The translations under genes were made by a program, and so were the position numbers. This document shows, one piece after another, positions 33,180 to 44,115 of a stretch of 64,000 nt of DNA (position 1 is its first letter; each line of letters starts with the position of its first letter). This DNA comes from Hemicordylus capensis. Taxonomy: Eukaryota > Chordata > Lepidosauria > Squamata > Cordylidae. The stretch lies in contig NC_069669.1 of NCBI RefSeq assembly GCF_027244095.1, positions 5,420,501-5,484,500 on the forward strand, read 5' to 3'. The notes below the pieces were generated by a model that ran no database searches, was not told where the DNA came from, and saw only the letters and a program-made list of their open reading frames with translations.

Positions 33180-33895
33180 TTCTATACAGATCGATGGTGC
33201 GGCCACATTTGGAGTACTGTGTACCGTTCCAGTCACCATCTCTCAAAAAGGACTGGACATTGTCGAAGTGGAGAGAAGGTGCAGACAAGGGCAACGAAGG
33301 AGGTCAGGGGCCTGGAGCACCTCCCTTAGGAGGAGAGGCTACAGCATCTGGGGCTTTGGGGTTTTTTGTGGGGTTTTTTTTTTAAAGGAAGGTGACTAAG
33401 GGGGGGGAGACATGATAGAGGTCTATAAGGTTATGCATAGTGTGGAGAAAGCAGAGAGAGAGAAATTCTTCTCCCTCAAACATAGCACTAGAAGCAGGGG
33501 TCATCCCATGAAATTGATGGCGGGGAAATTAAGGACCAGCAAACGGAAGTATTTTTTTCATACAACGCATAATCAACTTGTGGAATCTCTGCCACAGGAT
33601 GTGATGACAGTCAACAACCTCGAAGACTTTAAGAGGGGTTTGGATAACTTCATGGAGGAGAGGTCTATCAACAGGTACTAGTCAGAAAGCTATAAGCCAT
33701 CTCCAGCTTCAAAGGCAGGATGCCTCTGAGTACCAGTTGCAAGGAAGTAACAGCAAGAGAGAGGGCATGCATTTGACTCCTGCCTGTAGGCTTCCAGTGG
33801 CATCTGGTGGGCCACTGTGGGAAACAGGATGCTGGACTAGATGGGCTTCCTTGGGCCTGATCCAGCAGGGCTGTTCTTATGTTCTTATGGACCAA
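33180..33895 (+). mobile_element. CR1-type LINE 3' fragment
   Basis: The first part encodes the end of the CR1 reverse-transcriptase protein in broken frames (VRPHLEYCV, then fragments of LGLFSLEKRRLRGDMIE). It ends with the typical 'ggactagatgggcttccttg', 'gatccagcagggctgttc' and two TTCTTATG repeats, the CR1 terminus. Several frame changes and poly-G/T runs show that it is inactive. Confidence 0.85.
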
Positions 33896-34315
33896 CTTGT
33901 CCAGGGCAGCTCAGGAGTTCATAGTGGCCATGTTCACTAGGGGCCTATCCCAAGTGGTCTCTGGACCAATTAACGTTGCAGGTCACACACTTGATCTTGT
34001 CTTTTACTCTGATCAGGGTGGTGTTCGTGGGTGGGGACTCCTGTGATTTTCCCATTGTCATGGACGGACCACCATCTAGTTAAGCTTAGACTTACAACCA
34101 CTTTTGACCTGTGCAGGGGTGAGGGACCTATTAGAATGGTCCACCTGAAGAGGTTATTGGACCCAATAGGAATCCGAAAAACCTTGGAGAGATTTAATGT
34201 TGGCTCTGCTGGTGATCCTGTTGATGCCCTGGTGGAGAAGTGGAACAACATGCTCATCAGGGCAGTAGACACAATTGCTCCTAAGCGTCCCCTCCGACCC
34301 GCTTCAAAATTGACC
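33896..34315 (+). mobile_element. LINE fragment, endonuclease end
   Basis: The frame 34031-34366 reads ...PLSWTDHHLVKLRL..., the SDHxLV-like motif closing the LINE endonuclease domain of CR1/L2-type elements. The preceding stretch, in another frame, reads as HTLDLVFYSDQGG. A degraded fragment next to the CR1 end. Confidence 0.7.
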
Positions 34316-34710
34316 GGGTCTGGGGGCCCACTGCCTTGGGGGGCCACCCAGAGGCAAGTCACATGACTTGCTCCCCCAGCCACGCACCCGCCCGGGCTTC
34401 CTTCAGTTGTATTCATCCTCCGAAACTGATGTGAGTGTTAAGCCCTGGAGCTACCAGAACAGCAGGTCTTTCTCTAGGACCATTCAATGACTTGCATCGT
34501 CCACAATTTACAAAACCTTTTAAAAACAATTTAGGATGGTGCTCTATTGTGCCACATAGTTTATATATATACAATTTTACTATAGTTTTTGTTACCACTA
34601 TTTAGCCTCATTGAAGATATCTTTACTTTTTGAGCTGAGCTTCAGTCAGCGGGGCGCCCATTTTAAAATCTTGTCTCTGGGCCCACTCCAACCTTGCTAC
34701 GCTCCTGATT
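34316..34710 (+). mobile_element. hAT-like non-autonomous fragment
   Basis: The right side reads 'ctgggcccactccaacctt' then 'gctacgctcctg', the inverse of a CAGGAGCGTAGC terminal repeat. The left side (34310-34330) holds the partial inverse 'gggtctgggggccca'. No coding capacity. Ends and target duplication are uncertain. Confidence 0.5.
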
Positions 34711-34734
34711 GACCCCGTGGTATACAGAAGATCT

Positions 34735-34945
34735 ACGGGGGCAGAAGCGGCTTCTATTTATTTATTTAACATATTTTAATACTACCCCAAACTTACATCT
34801 CTGGGAGGTTTACAACAAAAAATGACAACAGGGAAATCAAAACATTGGTTAAAATAAATGACAGTAAGAAGTTAAACATTACAACAATTTAAAATTTCAA
34901 AACAATATTTTAAAACAAGGTTAAAAATATTAAAATGGTATTTAA
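34735..34945 (-). mobile_element. Retroposon 3' tail, reverse orientation
   Basis: 'tctatttatttatttaacat', then 'ctctgggaggtttacaacaa' and an A/T-rich body, as expected of a minus-strand LINE tail. Only the tail is recognisable. Confidence 0.5.
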
Positions 34946-36330
34946 TTAAAAGCCTGGGAGAACAGATGTTATATTACAGTATATTAAGAAGATTAAGTTG
35001 GGAGTGACACTCCGAGGACACTATATTAAGAAGATTACGTTGGGGATGTGCGACACTGGCCTCTTAGGAGCCTCTTAGCACTCCTTGGTTAGATGCTGTT
35101 TTCAGTCATTCAGATGATGAGGAGCTAAGTTAATGGCAGTGGCTGTGTGTCCACAGAGCTCCTGGGAAGCTCTCTTCTTGTGACCAACGCAATGCAATCA
35201 AGCAGGCCATGCAATTAGTGGCTATTAGGTTGCATTGGGCATTTATGTAATGATCGTCTTGATTTGTTGGGCATCCCATTACAGCTTGTTCTCTGGCTGT
35301 CTCAACAATAAGGGATTGGGTTGGGGATGTGCAGACATTTGGTGCCTCTTAGCAGCACATGGTTAGATTCCTGCAGTTCAGTGGCAGTAGTTGTGTCCAC
35401 AGAGCTCTTAGGAAGCGTTCGGCATCCCCTGGCAGTTCCTTGAGCCCTGTGGAGTGGACATCCTTTCCATCCATAGGGATGGGTGAGGGAGGGTGCAGTG
35501 GGGGGGCGGAAGGGCTTTGGCTCCTTTCAGCAGTGTTGCCCTAACTAATTTGGCCTCTGCTAGCTGGGCAAGGTGAATATTAAAATGGTATTTAATTAAA
35601 AGCCTGGGTAAACAGATGTTATATTACAGTATATTAAGAAGATTAAGTTGGGGATGTGCGACACTGGCCTCTTAGGAGCCTCTTAGCACCCCTTGGTTAG
35701 ATGCTGTTTTCAGTCATTCAGATGATGAGGAGTTAAGTTAATGGCAGTGGCTGTGTGTCCACAGAGCTGCAATGCAATCAAGCAGACCATGCAATTAGTG
35801 GCTATTAGGGTGCGTTGGGCATTTACTTAATGGTCATCTTGATTTGTTAGACATCCCATTACAGCTTGTTCTCTGGCTGTCTCAACAATAAGGGATTGGG
35901 TTGGGGATGTGCAGACATTTGGTGCCTCTTAGCAGCACATGGTTAGATTCCTGCAGTTCAGTGGCAGTGGTTGTGTCCACAGAGCTCTTAGGAAGCTTTC
36001 GGCATCCCCTGGCAGTTCCTTGAGCCCTGTGGAGTGGACATCCTTTCCATTCGGAGGGATGGGTGAGGGAAGGAGCAGTTGGGGGGCGGAAGGGCTTTGG
36101 CTCTTTCCAGCAGTGCTGCCCTAACTAACGCGGCCTCTGCCAGCTGGGCAAGGTGAAGGCTGCCCTAATCCACTGCGCCTGCTGCCTCTTGCAGTAAAAA
36201 GATGCTGAGAGATGCCTGCAATTTCTGGCCATTTTCATGTGAAGGAGCGAAGCACAAGGGCGGTTCCCAGAGGCATGTCCTGCCTCATCCAAGGGGGCCA
36301 GTGCAGTGTCAAGTGTAGTTGCCAAGAGGC
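34930..36330 (+). repeat. Partial, re-duplicated copies of the 2.84-kb unit
   Basis: About 35030-35575 and 35640-36330 match the central part of the 2.84-kb unit (decayed exon, 'ttggtgcctcttagcagcac'). Together with about 80 bp of the adjacent LINE tail they form a direct duplication with a 580-bp offset (35359 versus 35939). The junction is near 35577, where 'gctgggcaaggtgaa' meets 'tattaaaatgg'. The decayed exon appears at 35349-35486 and 35929-36066. The second copy is almost identical to array unit 4. Confidence 0.75.
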
Positions 36331-38200
36331 CATCAATCTGTGCTCAGAGACAACCTTTGTCTCTACAGACACATGGTCTAACCGTGGACAAGGGAATACA
36401 GGGCTTACAAGAGAGTCACTCCCAGAAAGCCCTCTTCTTTTAATATATATATATATAAGAACACCAGTGCATTGAACACCAAAACAAGCCTCCCCAATCC
36501 CACCCAAATATCTGGTAAAAACTCAGTTTGTAAAATGCTACAACTCAAGAACTTCATTCGTATTAAAATGAATATGAATGGATGAATCTTCCCTTTCTGA
36601 GCATACCATGAAGGGGTTCCTAAAGCCAGGTCTCTCCATCAAGTGGAGCCAGTGCAAATCCTTCTTAGGACCAGGAGGAAAGCCGGGGGCGGGGGGGGGC
36701 AGCAGCACCCCAGGGAAAACCGAAAGAGGAAACCTTCAGGGAGGGGGCCTCTCTCTCATTCCTGACTATTAGACTGCCAAGGAGAAAAATCCCCAAAGCG
36801 CTTTCCAGAGTAAAAGGAAGGAGAAGATGGAGACTTAAAATCTGGTTGGTTTGCTGAGAAGGCAAAAGGAGACTCCATGGACGGTGTGCTGAGAGGGGTG
36901 CTGCTGTGCTGGGGTTGAAGAGGGGCACTTTGTCAAATCCCCCCTGGAACTGGGGAGACTTTCCCAGCTGCCTCTTGGCCCAGTGAACAGCTTCCTTGAG
37001 CGAGCTGCCTGATAGCAGATCTGCCCTCTAACAGGAATCAGCGCAAGCCTTTATTTTCCATAGCTGCCTAAGCTGAATGACAAACACGTTTTTGTGCTGG
37101 TGCTTTCTGTAAGTGAATGACAGGGGCGTAGGAAGAGACCAGTGATGCCCAAAGACGAGCGTGCTCCTGCTGTTGGCCGCTGGGCTCGTCTCCTCTCCTC
37201 TGCCCCAAGGTGCACTGTGATGGCAGCTGGGTGCAGGATGGTGCCCCAATGGGGCAAAATGTAAGAGCCTCCCAGCCACAGAAAAGTGCCGCATCGTGGT
37301 CAGGAAAGGGAAGCCAAGGAAGCGGATTGGTTGGAGAGTCTGGCCAGGACGCTTTCCAGTTTAGCCGCTCAACAGCAGCAAAATGCTTCGGTTCAGGCAA
37401 ATCGCTTTCAAAACATAAACAGCAGGGGGAGCAATCTCCCAGAAACTTAGAACCCGAAATAATAAGCAACTTCTTTATGCCGGATAGATGACGTCATAGC
37501 ACTATATCGCAGTGGCTAAATTCGAAACAAGACATTAGAAATCTGAAGGTCACCCTGCTGTCCGTGGAGGGGCTGCGGTGTCACAACGCAGGAAGTGTGG
37601 AAGCACACTTCAGTGATTCGTCGTGACCCTGTTGCAGGGTGTAATCTGGAAAGTGCCCAGAAGGGTCTCAAAAGCTGGCTCTGCTCAGTCAGACTCTTTG
37701 GCTGCACAGTGAGAGCATCAGAGGAGCAGTGCCAGGGGAGGGGGTTTCTTTTGGAGATGGAGTTCCAGAGCATTGACCTTTTGCACCAACTATCCTAATG
37801 GGCTTTCCTCTGCTCTATGACCCCTGCCTTGACTCTGCAGGTACTTCCTGAAGTGAGAAGTCCTCTTCCTTTCCTCTTGGAGAGGAGATAGAAACCTAGC
37901 TGTCTCTCCCTGCCTATCCATTAGGTAGCTGTTAGACAAGACTAGATCCTTCTGATACAAAATGTACTTCACCAATAAACCTATTCAGTTTAGACTGTAC
38001 AGCAATCTCCATGTGTGTTACTTAAATAGCTGCAACAACTAAACTCTGCATTCTGTAACTGGAGTGGTAGCTTGCTTGATGCTTTGCTAAATCATCACAA
38101 ACCCCAACAGTTTATGTGGGGCAGAGATGACTGGCTGAAAGTATTTCCATCGGGTGCATGAGGAGGACACTGAGCCCAGAGTGAGTGAAGTTAGACTAAA
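36331..38200. other. Unassigned intergenic DNA
   Basis: No gene or named repeat recognised. There is a short (TA)n run at about 36441-36454 and several short frames with no family resemblance. Confidence 0.4.
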
Positions 38201-38204
38201 AGGG

Positions 38205-38790
38205 TCTTTCTTCTAGGGTTGTGCATTTTGTTTTTGTTATTTCCTGTTTTGTTTTTGGCCAGAATCCAAAACACCCCATTTTGTTCTTTGTTTGAAATTG
38301 CAATATCTGAATCTGAAATGTTTTGGATTTTAAAAAGCGGCCCTCGGGGAAAACTAGTGGGTGGGGCTGGTAGTGCTCTATGGGTGGAAGCTACCACCCA
38401 AATTTCAGAAGAACTGGGCAAAGGGCTGATTTTTGGTGATTTTTGAAGTTTAACATTTTCCCCATAGGGAACAATGGAGGTTTCAGCAAAAGTATAGATT
38501 CACGTTGGGGGGGAAAGGAGGTGGCCCAGAGCAGAGTAGAGTGGGTGATAGTGCCCAGTGGGGGCAAGGAAGCTGCCAGAATTATTACAAAGGAATTGGG
38601 CAGAAGGCTGATTTTTAAAGATTTAATGGAGTTTACGCATTTTTAAGGTTCTTCCCCATAGAGAATGATGGAAGTTTCAGCAGCCCCATAACTGCACTTG
38701 GGGGGCACCGTGGTGGCCCAGAGCGAGTGGTGGTATAGACTCAGAGCACAAAGGGTTCCAACCACCTCCATGGGTTGCTAACCCTTGGGG
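38205..38790 (+). mobile_element. Non-autonomous DNA-element-like sequence
   Basis: Opens 'ctagggttgtgcattttg', a start seen in squamate non-autonomous elements. It contains two to three internal repeats built on 'gggcaaagggctgatttttg' and 'cccatagggaacaatgg' (38415, 38600, 38650). No coding capacity. The class is uncertain. Confidence 0.4.
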
Positions 38791-38924
38791 TACTGGGTTC
38801 TGTTTTTTTCTGAGATGTTTTGAGTGTAGATTCTCTGGTAGCATATTATTTCTTGTTTACACAGTCAGACAGGTGTTATTGACTGGTTTGTTTTATCCAG
38901 ACATCAAGTCCTTCCTAGGACCTA

Positions 38925-39990
38925 GGATAGCTGAATTTTATTGTCAATTTTGTTGTTGTTGTTATAGATATCGTCACAGAATATAGGCTGTTACCAGTAA
39001 AGCTGCTTTTTGTAATTGGCTGATGTTGATTTCTGAGGCCCCCTATGGTGTTGAGGTGCTCTTCAAGGTCTTTTGGAACTGCACCCAGGGCGCCAATTAC
39101 CACTGGGATTATTTTAGTCTTTTTCTGCCACAGCCTTTCAATTTCAATTTGTAGATCTTTGTATTTTGTGATTTTTTTCTATTTCTTTTTCTTCTATTCT
39201 GCTATCCCCTGGTATTGTTATGTCAATTATTTTAACTTGTTTTTCTTTCTTGTTTTTCTTTCTTGACTACAGTTATATCTGGTGTATTGTGTGGCAGATG
39301 TTTGTCTGTTTGTAGTCGGAAGTCCCATAATATTTTTACATCTTCATTTTCTTCAACTTTTTCAGTTTTATGGTCCCACCAATTCTTGGCTACAGGTAGC
39401 TTGTATTTTTTGCAGATGTTCCAGTGTATCATCCCTGCTACCTTGTCATGCCTTTGTTTGTAGTCAGTCTGTGCGATCTTTTTACAACAGCTGATTAGGT
39501 GGTCCACTGTTTCATCTGCTTCTTTACAAAGGCGGCACTTGCTTTTTGTTGTGGATTTTTCCACTTTTGCTCTTATTGCATTTGTTCTTAGTGCCTGTTC
39601 TTGTGCAGCCAGTATTAAACCCTCTGTTTCTTTCTTCAAGTTGCCATTCTTAAGCCATTGCCAGGTCTTGGTGATGTCTGATTTTCCACTTATATTGTGC
39701 AAATATTGACCACACAGGGGCTTATTTCTCCATTTTTCTGCTCGGTTCTTGACTTGTTCTTTCTTGTAGGCCTGCTTTGTTTCATTGGTGTTGAATAGTT
39801 TCTCGTTCTTGACCATTTTAAGTGCATCTTCTTCATTGACCTTTTTATATTCTTCAAGGCCTCTTTTCTCCTCCTCTACTGTTTGATGGACTTGCAGCAT
39901 CCCTCTTCCACCTGAGTTGTGAGGGAGGTATAGCCTATCCATCACTGCGGGGGTGCAGAGCATAATTGATGGTCATGCTTTTCCTGGTCT
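38925..39990 (-). mobile_element. LINE, C-terminal coding fragment
   Basis: Minus-strand frame 39963-39232 (243 codons) reads as the region downstream of a LINE reverse transcriptase: RLYLPHNSGGRGM, LCGQYLHN, ETEGLILAAQEQALRTNA, a CRLCKEADETVDHLISCC zinc-knuckle-like motif, and ILWDFRLQTDKHLPHNTPDI. Only the last part of the element is present, ending in (gtt)n at about 38950. The frame is unusually long and clean for a fragment. The clade is not assigned. Confidence 0.75.
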
Positions 39991-40084
39991 TACGATCTAG
40001 CGTCTCTAGCTCTGCCTGGGACCAGTCTATTATTACTGCAGTGTATCTGATAACAGGTATAGCCCAGGTGTTTATGGCTTGTAT

Positions 40085-40215
40085 GGTGTTCATATTTATA
40101 TTTCTGTTTTAATTGTTGTTGGTTTTAATGGTTTCTGTTTTAATTGTAAACCGCCCTGAGCCGTTTCGGAAGGGCGGTATAAAAATCGAGTAAATAAATA
40201 AGTAAATAAATAACA
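40085..40215 (+). mobile_element. Squamate retroposon 3' tail
   Basis: 'gtaaaccgccctgagccgtt' and 'gggcggtataaaaatcgag' followed by (taaa)n, as at 28990 but in a better-preserved form. Confidence 0.65.
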
Positions 40216-40321
40216 TACAGTGTTGCCAAGTTCTGCACGGCAGCAGACAGCATTCTCCAGGCCCTGACCACCAACAAGAACTAACTTCTTAAATCATTCA
40301 GCCCTACTGCTTTTCAAGTCT

Positions 40322-40322
<1 letters not shown>

Positions 40323-40367
<45 letters not shown>
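40323..40367 (+). repeat. (GT)n microsatellite
   Basis: About 22 uninterrupted GT dinucleotides. Confidence 0.95.
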
Positions 40368-40369
<2 letters not shown>

Positions 40370-40739
40370 TACATAGCTTATAGCATGTACGCTTCAATAT
40401 CATCTCATGGATCTTAGCCCTACTATGACTCCGTAGTCACATGCTACTGTTCTACCAATTTTATAGTTCATTTATTGCTCTTTACAGACCTTTGTCGTTT
40501 TTAATCTTATAGTCATTTGTTTCATACAGTCTCTATGCAAAGAGGCACAGATTCTATCATTTTTGTCAGCTTGGAACTCCTGAATGCTAAGGATAGATGG
40601 AAAGAGCATGGCGGTCTCAGTGGTGTCCCGGAAAAGGAAAGGAAATGTTGGGCTTTGGTGACAAATGGCTCTTATGAGCACCGCTCTCTGCCTGAGAACA
40701 ACTGCCAAGAACAGCTCTCCTGCTGTTCTTGTGGAGAAC

Positions 40740-41060
40740 TGGTGGTCTATGGGAGGAGAGCGGGTCATGTAGTAGCAAGCATGACTTGTCCCCTTTGCTA
40801 AGCAGGGTCCATCTTGGTTTGCATTTGAATGAGATGTGTCAGCATGGCAAGATTTTCCCCTCAGGGGATGTAGGCGCTCTGGGATGAGCACTTGCATCCA
40901 GAAGTCCCCAAGTCCACTCTCTGGCAGCATCTCCAAGACAGGGCTGAGAAAGACTCCCGCCTGTAGCCTTGGAGAAGCCGCTGCCAGTCTGTGAAGAGAA
41001 CACTGAGCTAGATGGACCAGTGGTCAGACTCGGTGTATGGCAGCTTCCTCTGTGCTAGAC
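40740..41060 (+). mobile_element. 5S rRNA-derived SINE, near full length
   Basis: Plus-strand copy: 'tttgctaagcagggtcc' and 'tgaatgagatgtgtcag' (5S-derived head), 'cccctcaggggatg', 'ggcagcatctccaagacagg', 'agctagatggaccagtggtc' and 'cggtgtatggcagcttcct' in order. Confidence 0.75.
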
Positions 41061-41099
41061 CAGCTCTTCTGCCTTCCATTACAGTGACTAGGCAGGGCA

Positions 41100-41800
41100 C
41101 ATGGTGGGGGTGGGTTGGGGGACTGGGGACCCCCCTCCCTCCCTCTCTGCACAGGGCAGGCAGAGATCCAGCAATGCCCAGACCATAGTAAGTAGCTCAG
41201 AGCAGGCTGGGGCTGGCCTGCTAACTGATAAGCAGCAGGCAGAACTGCCAGGCATCCTCCACCCCACTTACAAGGGGACAAGGGGTCCAGGAATGGCTTG
41301 TGGGGCCTCCACAGGAATCGGGGGGGGAGACGCAAGGGCTGCCCCTGCCTCCAACAGCAGGGCCAAAGCCCCACCCTTTGTCCTGGCTGGCACCTTGACC
41401 TGGAGCTGCCGGCCTGGGCCCAGGGGATGGCGGAGTGGCCACCACCAGCAGCAGCAGCACTCTGCCGGTGCTCTCCTCTGCTCCAGAAAACTGCTGTGAA
41501 GGATGAATGGCCAAGAGAAGAGCTGGGGAGGGGGAGAGAAGGGCCATGCTAAGCCACACACACACCCCGTGCCTGAGTGCAATGGAGGGAAGCTCCTCAA
41601 TGCCACCCCCAAGCACCTGCCCCCTCCAAGATGGGGACTCCCCATCCCAAGCAGGGCTTCACACTCAGGGGGCAAGTTCAAGACTGGAGAGGCCCAGCCC
41701 TGCTGCAGAGTCTCTGTGTGTAGCTAGAAGGAATATACCTCCCATGGCCAAGCGGGCCCCCAGAAGCTTCTCCCACCATCAGGGCAGGAGAGTCCGGCCT
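41100..41800. other. GC-rich unassigned DNA
   Basis: Long frames on both strands follow from low stop density in GC-rich sequence. No conserved motif, splice structure or family resemblance seen. Confidence 0.4.
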
Positions 41801-41839
41801 GCCTGCAACCTTGGAGAAGCTGCTGCCAGTCTTGTGCTG

Positions 41840-41975
41840 GCGGGCAGGAATCGTCCCCTTTGCTAAGCAGGGTCAGCCCTGGCTTCCATTTGGATGGGAG
41901 ACTGCATGTGTGAGCACTGCAAGATATTCCCCTTGGGATGGGGCTGCTCTGGGAAGAGCAGAAGGGGAGCCATTT
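41840..41975 (+). mobile_element. 5S rRNA-derived SINE, partial
   Basis: 'tttgctaagcagggtcagcc' and 'tggatgggagactgcatgtg' are the best match in the window to the 5S rRNA internal promoter. A reversed SINE fragment ('gcaaccttggagaagctgct') precedes it at 41805-41835. Confidence 0.7.
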
Positions 41976-42241
41976 TATGTATTTATTTATATCTATGCAA
42001 AGCACTTGGGGAACTTGGGTTGAAAAGTGGTACATATCTCTGTTGTATTCATAACACCCCACCTTCATCCTTGGCTCAAACCCCCCACCCTGCCATGTGG
42101 GGCTCCTTGCTTCGGGGTCCCACAAGCTGCACCCATGCTCTGTGTCCTTGACAACTGGAATGGGGGTCCCCACCCCCACCCTCTTCCATCCTGACCTGCA
42201 AAGGAAAGAGGCACCAGAGCAGCATATTCAGGGCCAACAGA

Positions 42242-42247
42242 TTTATT
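42242..42247 (-). promoter_or_regulatory. Polyadenylation signal of B1
   Basis: AATAAA on the minus strand, about 90 bases after the B1 stop, followed by TCTGTTGGCCCTGA. This is similar to the A1 and A2 3' ends. Confidence 0.65.
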
Positions 42248-42337
42248 GCAGACGGGGGTGGGGGGTGGAAGGGGGGGTTGTTGGCGAAGAGAGGCGGAGC
42301 TGTCCAGCCCAGCGCAGGCGGGGCGCTCTCCTTCCCT

Positions 42338-43549
42338 TCAGATGTTTCTGGGGTCCGCCAGCACCTGGGCCACTAAATTTAGGAACCTGTCAAGAGGGAG
42401 AATAACCTCTCTCTCGATGGCCTCCCCGTTCTGGGTGGAGCTGATCACCTGCAGGCTTGGGAGCAGCATCTGTGGAAAGAAGAGGGACAGCACAGCGTCA
42501 GAGGAGGGGGAGTTAGGAACCTCTGCTCCCCCATGAGCCTCTAGGAGCTGGGCCAGAGCAAGGCTGGTGGGGGCTCTGGGACAAAAATTGAAGCCCCCCC
42601 CCAATTTTGGAGCCTGCACCTAAAGGCCTTTGGAGCTCCCGCCCAGAGCCCCATGCTGCAAGTTCAGCATCCTCACCCCCCCAACCCTCCCGCACACACA
42701 CGGTGCCACACGCAGTATTTTTCACACCTGGGTTCTTGAGGGCACAAACAGCAACGGAACTCACAAGAATGTGAGACTATAAAACAGGTCTATTGATGCA
42801 AGTATGGACGAGCAGAAACATTTCAACCACCTATTCCCATCCCACCTATTCCTTCCCCCATCCCCCCTGTCTCTGAGCCAGAAGTCACACTCAACCGCCT
42901 AGCCCAGGTCAGAGTCATGCCTGGCCACCTGGCACACCACCACTGGGACAGACTAAGGAAGATTTGGGGGGGCCCCGGAGGTGTGGAGGCCCTGGATGAG
43001 GGTCCAGAAGTCCCGGGGTAGAAGCACCTCTGCTGGCAGGTCATAAAGGAGGGTACCTCAAGGGATGGGGCAGGGGGGAGAGGGAGCCACCAGGCTAGAA
43101 AGAAGCATCAGGTCTACCATGTTGGGCAGGGAGTGAGAGGATGAGAGAGTTGCGCTACCTAGGTAATTTTGCAGCCTGGAGCTCAAAGCCTTTCCAAAGA
43201 ATCGCCTTGACATCACAAACTATGCCTTTGAGGTGTCCCTATGTGGCCCTACAGCTGTAGCAAATTTGGTTCGAAGTGGTTCACAAGTTAGCCCACTTGC
43301 CCCTCCAAAGGTCACGCTACAGCACCCAGCTACAGCACCCAGGACAGACTCAGGAGGAGCATTTGGGGGTCCCCAGGCTGTGTGGAGGCCCTGGACTTCA
43401 AGCCCCGAAATCCAGGGGGAAGAGCCCCCCCACAACCACCAGGAAGAGCACCTGAGACTTGCCTGCTGGCCCAAGATGGAGATCCTGTTGTCGAGGCTGG
43501 TGGAGGATCTGGCCAGAGGCATGATGAGCATCACCATCATGGTCGCCAT
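42338..43549 (-). CDS. Small protein B1 (72 aa), unknown family
   Basis: Non-coding exon 1 (about 43765-43667) ends at a GTGAGC donor. The next exon opens one base before the ATG (43549) and codes 29 residues, 43549-43463, starting MATMMVMLIMPLARSSTSLD. It ends CAG|GCAAGT, a GC-type donor shared with B2. The terminal exon runs 42469-42338 (43 codons plus TGA) after a TCTTTCCACAG acceptor and ends ...REVILPLDRFLNLVAQVLAD. The intron lies between codons, as in A1 and A2. The ATG has A at -3 and G at +4. The NGEAIEREV and DRFLNLV stretches align with NGEPLI and YDVFAALL of A2, linking A and B types. The N-terminus is hydrophobic and methionine-rich but short for a signal peptide. An alternative terminal exon may lie inside the intron (42950-43060). 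Function unknown. Confidence 0.55.
42640..43060 (-). pseudogene. Extra terminal exon within the B1 intron
   Basis: On the minus strand, 43052-42957 codes about 31 residues, including YDLPAEVLLPRDFWTLIQGL, then stops. This resembles VDLPAV and the D-x-F core of B2 and EVILPLDRFLNLV of B1. The only AG ahead of it (TTGAG|GT) would leave the frame one base out of step with the codon-boundary introns of the other genes, and no AATAAA follows. It is probably the terminal exon of a lost tandem copy; use as an alternative B1 exon cannot be excluded. Downstream (42640-42900) it matches 16300-16500 next to A1. Confidence 0.45.
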
Positions 43550-44115
43550 CCTGGGGTGGGGGGGCGAGAGAAAAGAAGGCGGCGCTCAGAGGAGCGGACA
43601 AGCTGCTGCCGCCGAGCCGCCTGAGAGAGCCCAGGAGCCGTCGGGGCGGGCGGGAGGCAAGCTCACCTGGGCGCGATGCGGCGGGCAGAGGAACGTGGTC
43701 GTCGGTTGCTCTGGCAGCCTTCTTGGCAGTTGGGAGTCCCCGGTGGTGCCGCCGAGGATGGAGCCCGACAGCAGCAGCAGCAGCCCTTTTATCCCGCCGG
43801 GGAGGCTCGGCGCCCCGCCTCCTTCGCCACCCCCGCCGCGTCCGTTGGAGGCTGGCGGGAGGGCGGGGAGGGCCAAGCAGGCCGGCGGCAGGATGACGCC
43901 CCGCCTCCCGGGAATGTCCCGGCCCGGGAAGGCGTCCGCCTGGCCTGGATCCTCTTCCCACGCCTCGGCCGTCGGCCCCTTCGGGCTTCCCCTAGGCTTG
44001 CTGCCACGCTGCGTCTAACAGGCGCCTGTTGCCTGCCATACTCGCGTCAGGAGGGAGGATGAGTGCCGAGCTGGCTTTGGCTGGCCGGCGGGGCATCCAG
44101 CACCACCGCTGCAGC
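43390..44115 (-). repeat. Inverted duplication, left arm (B1 promoter and 5' end)
   Basis: About 700 bp matching 49795-50545 in reverse orientation, covering the upstream CpG-rich flank, TATA box, non-coding exon, first intron, first coding exon and start of the coding intron. Similarity is high in the promoter and flank and lower inside the introns. Confidence 0.8.
43787..43793 (-). promoter_or_regulatory. TATA box of B1
   Basis: GATAAAA on the minus strand followed by 'gggctgctgctgctgctgtc', identical in context to the B2 promoter. Confidence 0.6.

Noticed and set aside
41024-41866. Several overlapping frames of 115-137 codons
   Set aside because: Frames on both strands at once, no motif, GC-rich background; no support for a gene.
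43233-44018. 261-codon plus-strand frame over the B1 promoter, and its mirror at 49663-50547
   Set aside because: Antisense to the B1/B2 first exons and duplicated only because the arms are duplicated.
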